Source of the DNA: Verrucomicrobiota bacterium
GTDB taxonomy: Bacteria; Verrucomicrobiota; Verrucomicrobiia; CAIQCK01
Reading direction: 5' to 3'
Assembly (NCBI GenBank): GCA_016235595.1
Contig: JACRJX010000044.1
Location: 124,001 to 188,000 of the forward strand
DNA: 64,000 nucleotides
Shown here: positions 1 through 8,134 of the stretch, piece after piece
How the letters are laid out: every line of letters begins with the position of its first letter
Position numbering within the stretch: the first letter of the stretch is position 1
Made by a program: the position numbers and the translations under genes
Notes under the pieces: generated by a model
The model's database searches: none
Told to the model about the DNA's origin: nothing
Seen by the model: only the letters and a program-made list of their open reading frames with translations

Positions 1-349
1 CAAGCCGGCGCACCTTCACCTGGTCGGTTTCGCTGCGCGTGAGCTTCCAGCGGTTGCACATCGCGTCCAGATAGAGGCCGTTGAACATCGGCCCGTCCTC
101 GTTCGGCACACCCCACGAAAGCGCGCTCGGTTTGTGTTCGCGGCAGTCCTGCGGTGTCGGACGGATGATGCGGCCATCCAGGCCGGTGTAATCAAGCATG
201 ACGTTGTGTTCGTCCACAAAACGCCGCCAGATTTCGGAGTGGGCTTTCTCGACGGCAGCTTCGACTGCGAGTCGTGGCGTCGGCTCGACAGCACCTCCGT
301 GGACTGCGGCAGCGAATGCCACCGCTATGAAACATTTTGAGAGCTGCAT
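1..349 (-). CDS. Secreted protein of unknown function, C-terminus cut by window edge
   Basis: The start at 349 gives a hydrophobic leader (MQLSKCFIAVAFAAAVHG), most simply a Sec signal peptide, followed by about 95 residues that run off the left edge. The visible part is acidic and aromatic and includes a stretch reading NEDGPMFNGLYLDAM. That pattern recalls alpha/alpha-barrel glycan-active proteins, but I cannot assign a family. It starts 15 nt after the stop of the pyruvyl-transferase gene and is probably the last visible gene of the same operon. The reading frame is certain; the function is unknown. Confidence 0.75.
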   Translation of the reverse strand, partial: MQLSKCFIAVAFAAAVHGGAVEPTPRLAVEAAVEKAHSEIWRRFVDEHNVMLDYTGLDGRIIRPTPQDCREHKPSALSWGVPNEDGPMFNGLYLDAMCNRWKLTRSETDQVKVRRL

Positions 350-364
350 CGTTTGTCCCCCTAT

Positions 365-1630
365 TCAGAGTCCTAGCAACCGTTTCGTAACCACCATCGT
401 TTCCGCCTGCCGTTGTTCGACAAACGCCATCGCTTTCTTCACCTTCGCCAACGCGGCGGGGTAGTCGTCGTGGATCGCGAACAGCGTCTCCGCCATTCTC
501 GCTGCGGGCGTGGAGTCAAACTCCAGCAACCATTCTGGCAGGCCGATGTCCTCGAACATCCAGCATTTCGGGCTGTGGAACTCCGAGTAGGTGTGGATGA
601 CCGGCGTGCCGTTGGCCAGCGCGATGATGAGCGAGTGCGGCTCGTGGCAGACAGCGGTGTGGGCGCGCGCGAAGACGGAAGCGGCTTCGTCGGCGTTCCA
701 GAAGTAGTCGAGGTTAACGACGTGCTTGCGGATGTCCACCGGCAACAGGTCGTGTAGGAGACGCTTGTTGTGCTCCATCTCTTTCTTCACCTCGGGGGCG
801 ATGAGCACCGTGAATCCGGTTCGTTTCACCCAGCGTGTGATGAGGTCGCGATACACGGCGGCGCGTCGCTCGTCGTCCGCGATTTGTTGTGGCGAAGGGT
901 GCAACGGGTTGAGGCTGGGCACGCGCTTGTCGTCCACGCCGGGGAGCTTGGCGGTGTTGGTGCGAAGCTGGATCGTGATGAACTTTCGATCTTCCAAGCC
1001 GAGCTTCTTCATCGTGGCCAGCCCACGCTCCTCGTCGCGCACGTCAATGCCAAAGCAACCATCAGGGCCGAACTCCAACACGGGTGGCTTCACACCGGCC
1101 TTGCGAAGAATATCGAGGCTCTTGTGGTCCCGGCAATAGATGAACGCGGCGCCGTTGAGCAACGCGATCCGTTCGGCCGCATCCTTGCCCTCGACCATGT
1201 TGGGAAAGTAGGACTGGCCGTAGAGGCCGTAGGGCTTGCCGATCTTGTGGCAGAACTCCATGAAGCTCGTATCCTGTCCCATGCCGGAGTTGCGGATGAA
1301 CAGGTCAGCACGGGCGATGGCTTGGCGCAGCTTTTCGTCGCGTTCGCCCTTGCCCGTCAGGCTGCCTTGCAGGAACTCCACCTTGGGAAATCGGCGGCGC
1401 AGCATGGCGGTGACGCGTTCATCGAGTTTCATCGCCCACACGACGACGCGCACATCCGGCAAATGCCGCTCGATGATCCGCAGCGTGCCCGGCGTGTGGC
1501 CGATGTCGCCGATATTGACGGTGTCCCATGCGGACTGGAGCAGGATCGTCTTCGGTTTCGCCGACGCGGCATACGCGGAAGCACCGAGCGCGGCGGTGAC
1601 GGTTGCAATGAACTGGCGTCGTGTGGTCAT
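365..1630 (-). CDS. Polysaccharide pyruvyl transferase family protein with Tat-like leader
   Basis: A 421-residue protein. It opens with a twin-arginine type leader (RR at residues 4-5, hydrophobic stretch, AYA cleavage-like site) and then has a polysaccharide pyruvyl transferase-like domain, with an N-terminal DTVNIGDIGHTPG segment and an NSGMGQD segment further on. Known family members transfer pyruvate from PEP to sugars in the cytoplasm, so an exported member is odd and its donor is unclear; it may instead act as a glycan-binding or glycosyltransferase-like protein. The ATG at 1630 overlaps the upstream sialidase-like stop by 4 nt (ATGA), indicating translational coupling. The frame is open further upstream, but the leader and the overlap decide the start. 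Family assignment is fairly sure, activity is not. Confidence 0.8.
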   Translation of the reverse strand: MTTRRQFIATVTAALGASAYAASAKPKTILLQSAWDTVNIGDIGHTPGTLRIIERHLPDVRVVVWAMKLDERVTAMLRRRFPKVEFLQGSLTGKGERDEKLRQAIARADLFIRNSGMGQDTSFMEFCHKIGKPYGLYGQSYFPNMVEGKDAAERIALLNGAAFIYCRDHKSLDILRKAGVKPPVLEFGPDGCFGIDVRDEERGLATMKKLGLEDRKFITIQLRTNTAKLPGVDDKRVPSLNPLHPSPQQIADDERRAAVYRDLITRWVKRTGFTVLIAPEVKKEMEHNKRLLHDLLPVDIRKHVVNLDYFWNADEAASVFARAHTAVCHEPHSLIIALANGTPVIHTYSEFHSPKCWMFEDIGLPEWLLEFDSTPAARMAETLFAIHDDYPAALAKVKKAMAFVEQRQAETMVVTKRLLGL

Positions 1631-2817
1631 GGGAGTGGTGGCAACTTGGCGCCATAATAGACTGCGCGGTGGCGGTTGTCGTCGAAGGCGAAGTGGAGCC
1701 ATTTCTTGTCCTTGCTGACGAAACCGTCGGGATAGTTCATCCGGCCTTTCGGGCCGTCGCACGACTCCGCCACCAGCACGCGGCGATAAGGCCACGTCTT
1801 CATGCCGTCGAAGCTGATCCATAGCGCCATCGGGCTGCGGTGTTTCGGGTTTGGATTATGCAGGATCGCGACGTTGTCACCGCCAAGCGGATAGAGCGTC
1901 GCTTTCGAACCGGGATTCGGAATGTCGGTCTTGCGCGCAAACTCCGGCCAGGTGCGCCCGCCATCCGACGACTCGGCGTAGTAAAGCACGCCGCCGAGCT
2001 TGTCGCCACGGATGATCATGGCGATGCGGCCATCGCTCAGTTCGACGATGTTGTTCTCGGCCCAGCCGTGATAGCGGTCGTTGTCAGTGAGACGGACGTT
2101 GCCGTGCTCGCTCCATGTCTTGCCGCCGTCGCTGCTCATGAGCACACCATTGCGCGGGTTGCTGACGTAATGCCCCAGCGACTTGTGCCACGGCTTATTT
2201 TCCTGCGGCGGTGGCGGCGTGCCGGGCGGCGGCCCGAGGTAATGCTGAAACGGAATCAGGATGCGACCGTCGCGCGTGACGATATGGTTGCGGATGAAGG
2301 TGAAGTTGGCCAGCCGGCCCGGCATCGGCTGCGGCTTGCTCCATGTGCGGCAGCAATCGTCGCTGTGCATCATCCACGACTTCCAATCGCGCCCCCACGT
2401 CTGCGAGTGCGTCGAGAAGAACAGCGTGCAACGTTTGCCACGCACCATCAACTCCGTCGGCCCCTGCCCGCTCGTCTTGCCTTCACGCGGGAACCCTATG
2501 TCCACGGGCTGCAACGGCGACCACGTCTTGCCGCCATCCGTGCTGCGCGTGAGACCGGTGTAGTTCTTCGGTGACGGCTCGAAATCGTCGCCCGCAAGCA
2601 TGAATAACGCCCACGAACCGTCCGGCAACTCCCGCAAGGTCGTGTCGCAGACGAGTTTGTCCGGCGTCTTGCCGTCGTAGGCGATGGTCGTGCGGTCCTG
2701 TTTCGCGTCTTCGGCAGCTTGTTGATCCCAATCAGCCGCGAAGGCACCGGCACAGACAAGACTTGCGGTGACGGCGTTGATGAAACGATTCAGTGGCAGA
2801 TGGCGTTCGATTTTCAT
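1627..2817 (-). CDS. Sialidase/neuraminidase-like BNR-repeat secreted protein
   Basis: A 396-residue exported protein starting MKIERHLPLNRFINAV and followed by a signal-peptide hydrophobic run ending AFAAD. Asp-box (BNR) motifs S-x-D-G-G-x-T-W recur three times (STDGGKTWS, SSDGGKTWS, SSDGGRTWP), with a degenerate HSDDCCRTWS, marking a six-bladed sialidase-fold propeller. Such proteins cleave terminal sialic acid or other sugars from extracellular glycans, but many bacterial members have unproved substrates. It is the first gene of the operon running leftward, and the divergent neighbour begins at 2992. An in-frame extension to 2946 exists but lacks a signal peptide at its start, so 2817 is preferred. 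Confidence 0.82.
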   Translation of the reverse strand: MKIERHLPLNRFINAVTASLVCAGAFAADWDQQAAEDAKQDRTTIAYDGKTPDKLVCDTTLRELPDGSWALFMLAGDDFEPSPKNYTGLTRSTDGGKTWSPLQPVDIGFPREGKTSGQGPTELMVRGKRCTLFFSTHSQTWGRDWKSWMMHSDDCCRTWSKPQPMPGRLANFTFIRNHIVTRDGRILIPFQHYLGPPPGTPPPPQENKPWHKSLGHYVSNPRNGVLMSSDGGKTWSEHGNVRLTDNDRYHGWAENNIVELSDGRIAMIIRGDKLGGVLYYAESSDGGRTWPEFARKTDIPNPGSKATLYPLGGDNVAILHNPNPKHRSPMALWISFDGMKTWPYRRVLVAESCDGPKGRMNYPDGFVSKDKKWLHFAFDDNRHRAVYYGAKLPPLP

Positions 2818-2991
2818 GATTCTGGTCTGGCGGCAATGTTTTCTTCGGGTGCCTAAAGCAGTGCCACGCCGACTTTGCCGGAAACGACCGCAAGTAGTAA
2901 AGACCTTCCAGCAACAAGCGCCGCAATCCCGCCGCCCATCCCGCATTTTTCTACCTTGCAGAACAAAGCCGCTGCGTCATCATGAACCCCG

Positions 2992-4536
2992 ATGAAATAT
3001 TGCGCCGTCGTCGCATTTGCCACACTAGCATTCTGCCTCATCACCTTCGCCGCAGATAAAACCACTCCTGACGTCAACTCCGCCACCAATGCCATGCGCC
3101 TGCTCGGTGCCGGCCAGTTCGATGAAGCGGCCGCGCAACTGAATGAGCCCGAAATGCGCGCCCTGGTCGCGCTGAAGGCGCGGCTGCTGGCCACGTTCAC
3201 CAACAAACCATCCGGTCCCGTCACGCTCTTCCTGCGGAACGGCGTTGTCGTCGCGGGGGTCATCTCTGCTGCCAGCGCGGCCGACCTCACCGTCACCAAA
3301 CTCGGCAACGTCACCGCCCGTGTGCCTTGGAGCGACCTCAAGCCAACGTCGTTCTACGCCGTGCTTGTCAGCGCCGCCGACCCGCGCTCTGCCGACGAAC
3401 AACTCGGTCTCGGCATCCTCGCGCGTTCCATCCGGCTGGAGCCGCAAGCCCAGGCGCATTTTGTCGCTTCATTCGATCTCGACCCGATGCTGGCGCCACG
3501 CATTACCTTCTGGAGCGGCCGGCCCCTCAACGCCCGCCAGCAGGCCGCGCTTAACGCCGCCGCGCAAATGGCCACGCTCTTCAAAGGCCGCGTCCGACCG
3601 CTTGCCGGCGGCCGCATCGAGATCAGCTACGATTTCTCCCAGCCCGATCAACTCGCCGACTGGCGCGCTGTTGGAGGTACCAGTAACGATTGGAAAGTCG
3701 TCAACGGCGCACTCACCACCGCGGCCCTCGCAGCTGACCCGTTGCTGTGGCGCGCCGTCGTCACCGGTCCCGTCGAGGTCAGCGCCCGCATCAACACGCC
3801 CGAACAGGGCTACACCGCCATCAGCCTCGCTCACTGGGCCGACTCCGAACCGCCCAACGGCTTGCGCAGCCAGTCCGCCGCCATCAAGAGTGACCGCAAG
3901 TTCGCTCTGCGCAACGGCACGGAATGGGCGGCCGAACTTGACCTCGCGCGCGCCACTGAACCGTTCATCGTCACCATCACCACCGAAGCCCGTCAACTGC
4001 ACGGCCGTGTCAACGACGCCGCGCCGCTCTCCATGCAGCTCAACCTCGCGCCCTCACTCATCGCATTGCGTGGCGGACTCGACACCAAGGCGGTCTTCGA
4101 CGACATCCGTATCACCGGCACGCTCGATCCCGGCTGGCTCGCCACCGAGCGATGGCTGCGAGGCGGTGCACCGCTGCCAAAACCCGCGCGCATGGACAGC
4201 GCCAAACCGTGGCAGGACAGCGGGCTCGACCTCCAACAAGGGCGGCGCTATCGCGTCATCGCCCGCGGCGACTGGAACAGTTCGCCGCTATTTGGTCCAT
4301 CCACCGCCGACGGGTCGCCCTCGCTAGACAACGCCCTCGGCGCTTCGCTCCGCAACCAATCCCTCGTCGGCCGCGTTGGCGCCGCCGGCAAACCCTTCCA
4401 ACTCGGCTGCGACCGGATATTCGCCAGTCCCGCCAGCGGCCGGCTCTTCATGCAGGTGAACTCCGTCAGACTCGACGGTTACAAAGGCGTGATGGAAGTC
4501 TGGTTTCTGCCTGCGGACGGCATTCCGCAGCGGTGA
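2992..4536 (+). CDS. Secreted protein with LecA (PA-IL)-like C-terminal domain
   Basis: A 514-residue exported protein with a Sec signal peptide at residues 1-20. The N-terminal 170 residues are alanine-rich and helical. The middle (about 205-390) looks like a concanavalin-type jelly roll of the DUF1080/laminin-G kind (YDFSQPDQLADWRAVGG, then DDIRITG). The last 110 residues (WQDSGLDLQQGRRYRVIARG, SLVGRVGAAG, ASPASGRLFMQVN) match the pattern of PA-IL/LecA-like galactose-binding domains: an extra beta-sandwich that normally binds calcium and sugar. It probably binds or processes a surface glycan. It stands alone on the plus strand, divergent from the sialidase-like gene. The lectin assignment comes from pattern recognition only. 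Confidence 0.78.
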   Translation: MKYCAVVAFATLAFCLITFAADKTTPDVNSATNAMRLLGAGQFDEAAAQLNEPEMRALVALKARLLATFTNKPSGPVTLFLRNGVVVAGVISAASAADLTVTKLGNVTARVPWSDLKPTSFYAVLVSAADPRSADEQLGLGILARSIRLEPQAQAHFVASFDLDPMLAPRITFWSGRPLNARQQAALNAAAQMATLFKGRVRPLAGGRIEISYDFSQPDQLADWRAVGGTSNDWKVVNGALTTAALAADPLLWRAVVTGPVEVSARINTPEQGYTAISLAHWADSEPPNGLRSQSAAIKSDRKFALRNGTEWAAELDLARATEPFIVTITTEARQLHGRVNDAAPLSMQLNLAPSLIALRGGLDTKAVFDDIRITGTLDPGWLATERWLRGGAPLPKPARMDSAKPWQDSGLDLQQGRRYRVIARGDWNSSPLFGPSTADGSPSLDNALGASLRNQSLVGRVGAAGKPFQLGCDRIFASPASGRLFMQVNSVRLDGYKGVMEVWFLPADGIPQR

Positions 4537-4576
4537 CACAAATGAGAGTGAAACAAAAATTCTAGCAGTTGCTTCC

Positions 4577-5044
4577 ATGCTGGTTCTGCTAGTCGCCGCG
4601 GGCATTATCGGCATCTGGATAGTGGGTACAAACGTAACCTCGCCCTACCCGTGGGAAAGCCCGTTGCGCTTGCCAGAGGGTGCTGTTGTGCGAATTGATA
4701 TCCAAGGCAATCCCGATTGTGGCGTTCAGCAGTTTCATCAAATCTCGACAAATTCGCTGGCTGCACAGCAACTCATCAAGATCGTCAACCACGGCAGTCC
4801 TCACGATTACCATTGGTGCAGTTGCATCGGTATCATAGAACTCAACTACGCAACCGGTCGGCAGATCACGTTCGGCTATTGTCCCGGCCACGACGCATCT
4901 GACTATGAGGTCATAAAGATATCGCGATCTTCCGATCAAAAACTATCCCATCGGTCTTACTCCGGCGTATCCAAAACTGACTTTGTCGCAGTGATGCATC
5001 AACTTGGGATTGACGATGCCAAGTTGTTTCCGCCGAAGCCGTAG
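4577..5044 (+). CDS. Small membrane-anchored protein of unknown function
   Basis: A 155-residue protein with one N-terminal transmembrane or uncleaved signal segment (MLVLLVAAGIIGIWIVG) and a cysteine-containing domain outside. C48 is distant from the CSC pair, and a further CPGHD follows. No family recognised. The stretch is visibly richer in A and T than its neighbours, which may mean recent acquisition. It begins 40 nt after the LecA-domain protein. An in-frame start upstream is not available because a stop precedes it. Confidence 0.6.
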   Translation: MLVLLVAAGIIGIWIVGTNVTSPYPWESPLRLPEGAVVRIDIQGNPDCGVQQFHQISTNSLAAQQLIKIVNHGSPHDYHWCSCIGIIELNYATGRQITFGYCPGHDASDYEVIKISRSSDQKLSHRSYSGVSKTDFVAVMHQLGIDDAKLFPPKP

Positions 5045-5103
5045 TCCCCCTGTGACTTGATTTCGCGCTTGCTCCTTTCCGGCAAACCCATACGCTGGCC
5101 GCC

Positions 5104-7143
5104 GTGACTACCGCCGACGCCGCCCCATCCCGGTCCTCCGCGCTGCCACTTTACGCGGGCACGATCTTCCTGAGCGCGTTTCTGCTCTTCCTCGTGCAGC
5201 CGATCATCGCCAAGCAGATTCTCCCCTGGTTCGGCGGCTCGGCAGCCGTGTGGGCAACTTGCATGGTGTTCTTTCAAATGGCGCTGCTGGCGGGCTACGC
5301 CTATGCGGACTGGACGACGCGCCGGCTGTCGCCACCGCAGCAGGCGATGCTCCATGTCATGCTCCTCGTCGGCAGCCTGTTCTTGCTGCCGATCATTCCC
5401 AGCACGTTTTGGAAGCCAACGGGCGCAGAGAACCCAAGCTGGCAAATCGTCGGTCTCCTTGCAGCCACCATCGGTCTGCCCTATCTGCTGCTCTCAACGA
5501 CCACGCCGCTGGTGCAGGCGTGGTTTGCGCGCCGGCATCATCACGCCATGCCCTACCGGCTCTTCGCGCTATCCAACCTCGCATCGCTGCTGGCGCTGCT
5601 CGCGTATCCGTTTGTCATCGAGCCGTGGGCAAGCACACGCATGCAGTCGCTCGTGTGGTCGGGTTGTTACCTCTTGTTTACGGCGCTCTGCGTTTGGGCC
5701 GCCGTAACCGGCACGCGTTCCAGCGGCCAACCGACGGAGGAAGTCGCGCCCAACCTGCCCGCGGCCGCGAAACCAAGCTTCGGTCTGCAACTGGAATGGC
5801 TTGCGCTGGCGGCAATGGGGTCGTTCATGTTGCTGGCAGTGACCAACCATCTCTGCCAGAACGTAGCCTCGGTGCCATTCCTCTGGATCGCACCGCTCTC
5901 GATTTACCTGGCGAGTTTCATCTTCTGCTTTGACCACCCGCGTTGGTATCGGCGGCTCGTGTTTCTTCCGCTGGCGGCGGTGACGCTGCCGCTGATGGCG
6001 CATTACGCCAGTTCGCTGGAGTTGAAAGAAGTCGTGTCGGTTTTCGCCAGCGGGCTGTTTGTTTGCTGCATGTGCTGCCACGGCGAACTGGCGCGAAGCA
6101 AGCCTGCACCGCAGTTTCTGACGACGTTCTACCTTATGATCAGCCTCGGCGGCGCGATCGGTGGACTGCTGGTGGGATTTGGGGCTCCGTATCTGCTGCG
6201 CGGTTTTTTCGAGATCAGCATCAGCCTTGTGGCTTGTGCTGTGCTGCTGACGATCTGCGCCCGCCGCGCCGGCTGGTGGGCCGTCGCGCTCGGCGTGGCA
6301 GTGACCGCAGCGACGACGATGGACGCATTCAAAGCAGTGCAAAACCAGATCTCCGACGCGCGCGTGATGCGCCGCAATTTCTACGGCGCCATTCGCACGA
6401 CCGACTCCTCTCCCCCGCAAACGTTCCGGTCGCTGATGCATGGAGACATCCTCCACGGCGGGCAGTTCCTCGATCCCGATGATCGGTTTTCGGCGAACAC
6501 CTACTTCGCGCCAACGAGCGGCTTCGGGCGGTTGTTCACAAGCCTGCCGGCCGCGCCGCGCAAGGTCGGCGTCGTCGGGCTGGGTGCCGGTTCCATCATC
6601 GCCTATGCCCGCAAGGGTGATGAATTCCGATTCTACGAGATCAATCCGCAGGTGGTGGAACTGGCGCGGACGGAGTTCACATTCCTGACGCAGGGTCCAG
6701 CGAAGACCGAAGTGGTGCTCGGTGACGGACGGCTGAGCCTCGAACGTGAGCCGTCGCAACAGTTCGATGTGCTGGCGCTCGACGCCTTCTCCGGCGACGC
6801 CATCCCGCTGCACCTGCTCACTCGTGAGGCGATGGCCATCTACCTCAAACACCTCAAACCCGGCGGCGCACTCATCTTCCAAGCGACCAACCGTTACGTG
6901 GACATCGCCCCCGTCGTCGCGAGGCTTGCCGCGGAAGCCGGACTGACTGCCGTAATGGTCAGTGATGAACCGGACGAGGCGGAAACGTGGTTCTATGACA
7001 CCGACCAGATTATCGTCACCGCCAACAAAGCCCTGCTGAACGCGCCTCAAATCCGCAACGGAGGCAAGGTGATCAAGCCGCAATCCCACTTCCCCCTCTG
7101 GACCGACAACTACAACAACCTCTTCCGCGTCCTCAAATTCTGA
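5104..7143 (+). CDS. Membrane-fused spermidine synthase-like protein
   Basis: A 679-residue fusion protein. Residues 15-415 contain about ten hydrophobic segments, opening with the diagnostic SAFLLFLVQPIIAKQILPW. Residues 420-670 form a spermidine synthase-type Rossmann methyltransferase fold (VGVVGLGAGSIIAYAR for cofactor binding, then FRFYEINPQVVELA, VVLGDGR, DAFSGDAIPLHLLT). Proteins of this layout are widespread, often annotated fused MFS/spermidine synthase, and mostly uncharacterised; they may aminopropylate or methylate a membrane substrate. Start is GTG at 5104, chosen because the first membrane segment follows at once. No polyamine biosynthesis gene lies nearby, so a role in spermidine synthesis is unsupported here. 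Confidence 0.85.
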   Translation: MTTADAAPSRSSALPLYAGTIFLSAFLLFLVQPIIAKQILPWFGGSAAVWATCMVFFQMALLAGYAYADWTTRRLSPPQQAMLHVMLLVGSLFLLPIIPSTFWKPTGAENPSWQIVGLLAATIGLPYLLLSTTTPLVQAWFARRHHHAMPYRLFALSNLASLLALLAYPFVIEPWASTRMQSLVWSGCYLLFTALCVWAAVTGTRSSGQPTEEVAPNLPAAAKPSFGLQLEWLALAAMGSFMLLAVTNHLCQNVASVPFLWIAPLSIYLASFIFCFDHPRWYRRLVFLPLAAVTLPLMAHYASSLELKEVVSVFASGLFVCCMCCHGELARSKPAPQFLTTFYLMISLGGAIGGLLVGFGAPYLLRGFFEISISLVACAVLLTICARRAGWWAVALGVAVTAATTMDAFKAVQNQISDARVMRRNFYGAIRTTDSSPPQTFRSLMHGDILHGGQFLDPDDRFSANTYFAPTSGFGRLFTSLPAAPRKVGVVGLGAGSIIAYARKGDEFRFYEINPQVVELARTEFTFLTQGPAKTEVVLGDGRLSLEREPSQQFDVLALDAFSGDAIPLHLLTREAMAIYLKHLKPGGALIFQATNRYVDIAPVVARLAAEAGLTAVMVSDEPDEAETWFYDTDQIIVTANKALLNAPQIRNGGKVIKPQSHFPLWTDNYNNLFRVLKF

Positions 7144-7173
7144 GCCTCAACACCGCAACGAGCGCGAATTCCA

Positions 7174-7992
7174 TTACGAACGCGCCGCTGCTGAGCGAAT
7201 CCTGTAGTGCCAGCGAATGACGCGATCGAAGAAACCCGGACACAACGCAAACAGCCAGCTCACGTAGCGCAGCCACCACGGGACATAAACCTCGACCGTC
7301 TTGTTGCAAACCGCGCGAACGATGGCCCGCGCCACGCGCCCGACCGGCAACCGTGATGAGCGGTGATCAGGATAGTCCGCAGGCAAACGGGAACGATCCA
7401 AGTTGCGCGGCATGTCCGTGTCAATCACACCCGGATACACCGTCGTGAAACAGATATTCTCCACGCCAAGTTCAACTCGCAAGCTCTCGGTCAAGCCTGT
7501 GAGTGCCCACTTCGACGCGGCGTAGACCGCCATATAGGGCAGGCCCCGGTGGCTCGCGGCGGACGCGATGTTGATAATGTGCCCGCCGCCCTGACGCGCC
7601 ATGACGGGCGCGGCGGCCCTGACGGAGTGAATCACCGCCCAGAAGTTCGTGTTCATCTGATGCTCCATCTCGGCCAACGGCATCGCAAGCAGCGGCGCCA
7701 AACGGAGCACGCCTGCGTTGTTGATGAGCACGTCGAGACGTCCGAAGTGCCGGGCGACCGACTCCACCATCGCGCGAACCTGCTCCGGTTCCTGCACGTC
7801 AACGGCACAGACGAAGGCGTCGGTGTTGTGCTGCTGCTTCAACTCCCGTGCCAGGTCCTCCAGCCGCTCCTTGCGTCGTGCCGCCAGCGCCAGCCGGCAA
7901 CCTGCGCGAGCCAGCTCATGCGCCGTGGCCGCGCCAATCCCTGCCGAGGCACCGGTGATGAGAACAACAAGTGAAGACGGTTTTGTACTCAC
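7174..7992 (-). CDS. Short-chain dehydrogenase/reductase (SDR)
   Basis: A 272-residue classical SDR: NAD(P)-binding TGASAGIG at 13-20, NNAG at 91-94, catalytic Ser144, Tyr157 and Lys161 (YAASK). The arginines near residue 40 (AARRKER) suggest NADP preference. The C-terminal 45 residues are basic and aromatic (VPWWLRYVSWLFALCPGFF) and may touch the membrane, as in lipid-acting SDRs. Start is GTG at 7992, with a GGAG-like ribosome site about 8 nt upstream. The substrate cannot be told from sequence. It lies convergent with the membrane-fused spermidine synthase-like gene. Confidence 0.9.
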   Translation of the reverse strand: MSTKPSSLVVLITGASAGIGAATAHELARAGCRLALAARRKERLEDLARELKQQHNTDAFVCAVDVQEPEQVRAMVESVARHFGRLDVLINNAGVLRLAPLLAMPLAEMEHQMNTNFWAVIHSVRAAAPVMARQGGGHIINIASAASHRGLPYMAVYAASKWALTGLTESLRVELGVENICFTTVYPGVIDTDMPRNLDRSRLPADYPDHRSSRLPVGRVARAIVRAVCNKTVEVYVPWWLRYVSWLFALCPGFFDRVIRWHYRIRSAAARS

Positions 7993-8134
7993 ACCTCACA
8001 CTCCAGCACAACAACCGCCCACCCTCAAGGACGCGTTGATGCAGGCTGAGGCTTTCCCTCAACTGCGTCCCTGTTCAACGCTCCACGCGCAGCGCGACTC
8101 CCGTGACCAGCCGACCGGCCCCCAAACAAATCGG

